Assembly: GCA_018697195.1 (NCBI GenBank)
Contig: CM031858.1
Coordinates: forward strand, 85,579,123-85,643,122
Source of the DNA: Certhia americana
Taxonomy: Eukaryota > Chordata > Aves > Passeriformes > Certhiidae
Direction of reading: 5' to 3'
Length of the DNA: 64,000 nucleotides
This document shows, piece after piece, positions 63,453 to 64,000 of the stretch. How positions within the stretch are numbered: the first letter of the stretch is position 1; each line of letters starts with the position of its first letter. The translations under genes were made by a program, and so were the position numbers. Below the pieces are notes generated by a model, which saw nothing but the letters and a program-made list of their open reading frames with translations, was not told where the DNA came from and ran no database searches.

Positions 63453-63686
63453 TGACTTCATTATCTGAAGCTTTAACTGGAGGATTAATCCCTGAATATA
63501 TAAATGGACCAAACTTATAATTGTCTGAAAAACTTGTGATCATTGTCCATCTTGGGTGTAGTCCCTCTTAGAGGCTTTTGACTGCCCAAGATGTACCTGT
63601 TGAAGGCTTTTAATAAATACCTACTTTTTATTCTCTTTATCTTGTCTAGCCTTTGTTCTAGGAGGTCACTACAAGGCATAACTTCA
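63453..63686 (+). mobile_element. LTR-like element (approximate boundaries)
   Basis: GAATATATAAATGG (about 63495, TATA-like), then a TTTAATAAATACCTAC polyadenylation signal (about 63608), followed by TCTTGTCTAGCCTTTGTTC and a possible end at GGCATAACTTCA. The layout and wording match an LTR I recall from birds. A purine-rich GGGAGGGGAGAAACC sits just upstream (63428-63442), as a polypurine tract would. Edges and target duplication are not resolved. Confidence 0.55.
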
Positions 63687-63689
63687 ACA

Positions 63690-64000
63690 CTGTAGGTGCC
63701 TAAAGCCAGCAAATTCAGCCATTCAGTGACTTGAGAAATTTGTATAAACTGTGTTTGTTGGATAAGTACAAAAACTTAGAAGACTCAGAAATTTGTATCA
63801 TATCACACTTAAAACCAACATAAATGTAGAATAACTTTAGAGTCAAGTAGACCCTGTTATGTAATCATAGTTGAAGTTGAGTTAAATAATATTTCTGCCT
63901 CTGTAGATTTCTTACTAGCTACTTTCTGCTTTCAGAACGTGCCCTGTCAAACTAAATGCACTGGTGAATACAGTTGAGATGTGGCACTGTAACATATACT
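63690..64000. other. Unassigned DNA at window edge
   Basis: No gene or recognised repeat. Confidence 0.5.

Noticed and set aside
1..64000. CRISPR array, operon, or other bacterial system
   Set aside because: No spaced direct repeats, no Shine-Dalgarno-led gene series, and the CR1, SINE and ERV content show a bird genome.

Overview
The window looks like intergenic or intronic DNA from a songbird (passerine) nuclear genome. It is AT-rich and has no gene I can support: no multi-exon gene, tRNA or rRNA gene, operon, or CRISPR array. What can be read is almost all transposable-element history. The bird assignment rests on many CR1 LINE copies cut off at their 5' ends, in both orientations. The passerine assignment rests on a SINE at 47330-47470 with a tRNA-Ile-like head and a CR1-type tail, the structure known for TguSINE1, and on several long terminal repeats (LTRs) I recognise from memory as recurrent in songbird genomes. 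Family names are from memory, without a database search.

Layout: 1-6.8 kb is mostly unassigned, with one unusually long open frame on the minus strand (4652-5398, 248 codons, no early ATG) and a small MIR-like relic. A minus-strand LTR lies at 6812-7368 and a CR1 ORF2 fragment at about 8400-8640. From 15.5 to 16.1 kb there is a probable ERV-derived piece. The largest feature is an old, broken endogenous retrovirus on the plus strand, 18109-25494. It has two diverged short LTRs, ERVL-type reverse transcriptase and integrase remnants, and downstream an env-like, glycosylation-site-rich region. A 42-base A run and a 100-N assembly gap interrupt it near its 3' end.

The right half carries LTRs at 28428-28842, 45747-46491 (minus), 49790-50705, 55077-55593 and about 63453-63686. 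The longest CR1 copy is at 35155-36525. Shorter CR1 pieces lie near 38.1, 40.2, 40.6, 41.4, 47.1, 47.9, 59.0 and 60.0 kb. There are microsatellites at 12.1 kb (CA) and 56.0 kb (GTAT), and homopurine or A-rich tracts at 44.1, 49.3 and 50.1 kb.

No cooperating gene system is visible. The best candidates for follow-up are the env-like segment of the ERVL-type provirus, the 248-codon open frame, and the solo LTR at 49790-50705 with its near-matching 5-bp target duplication. Open frames in this window often begin with TTG, CTG or GTG rather than ATG, and nearly all are chance or repeat-derived.
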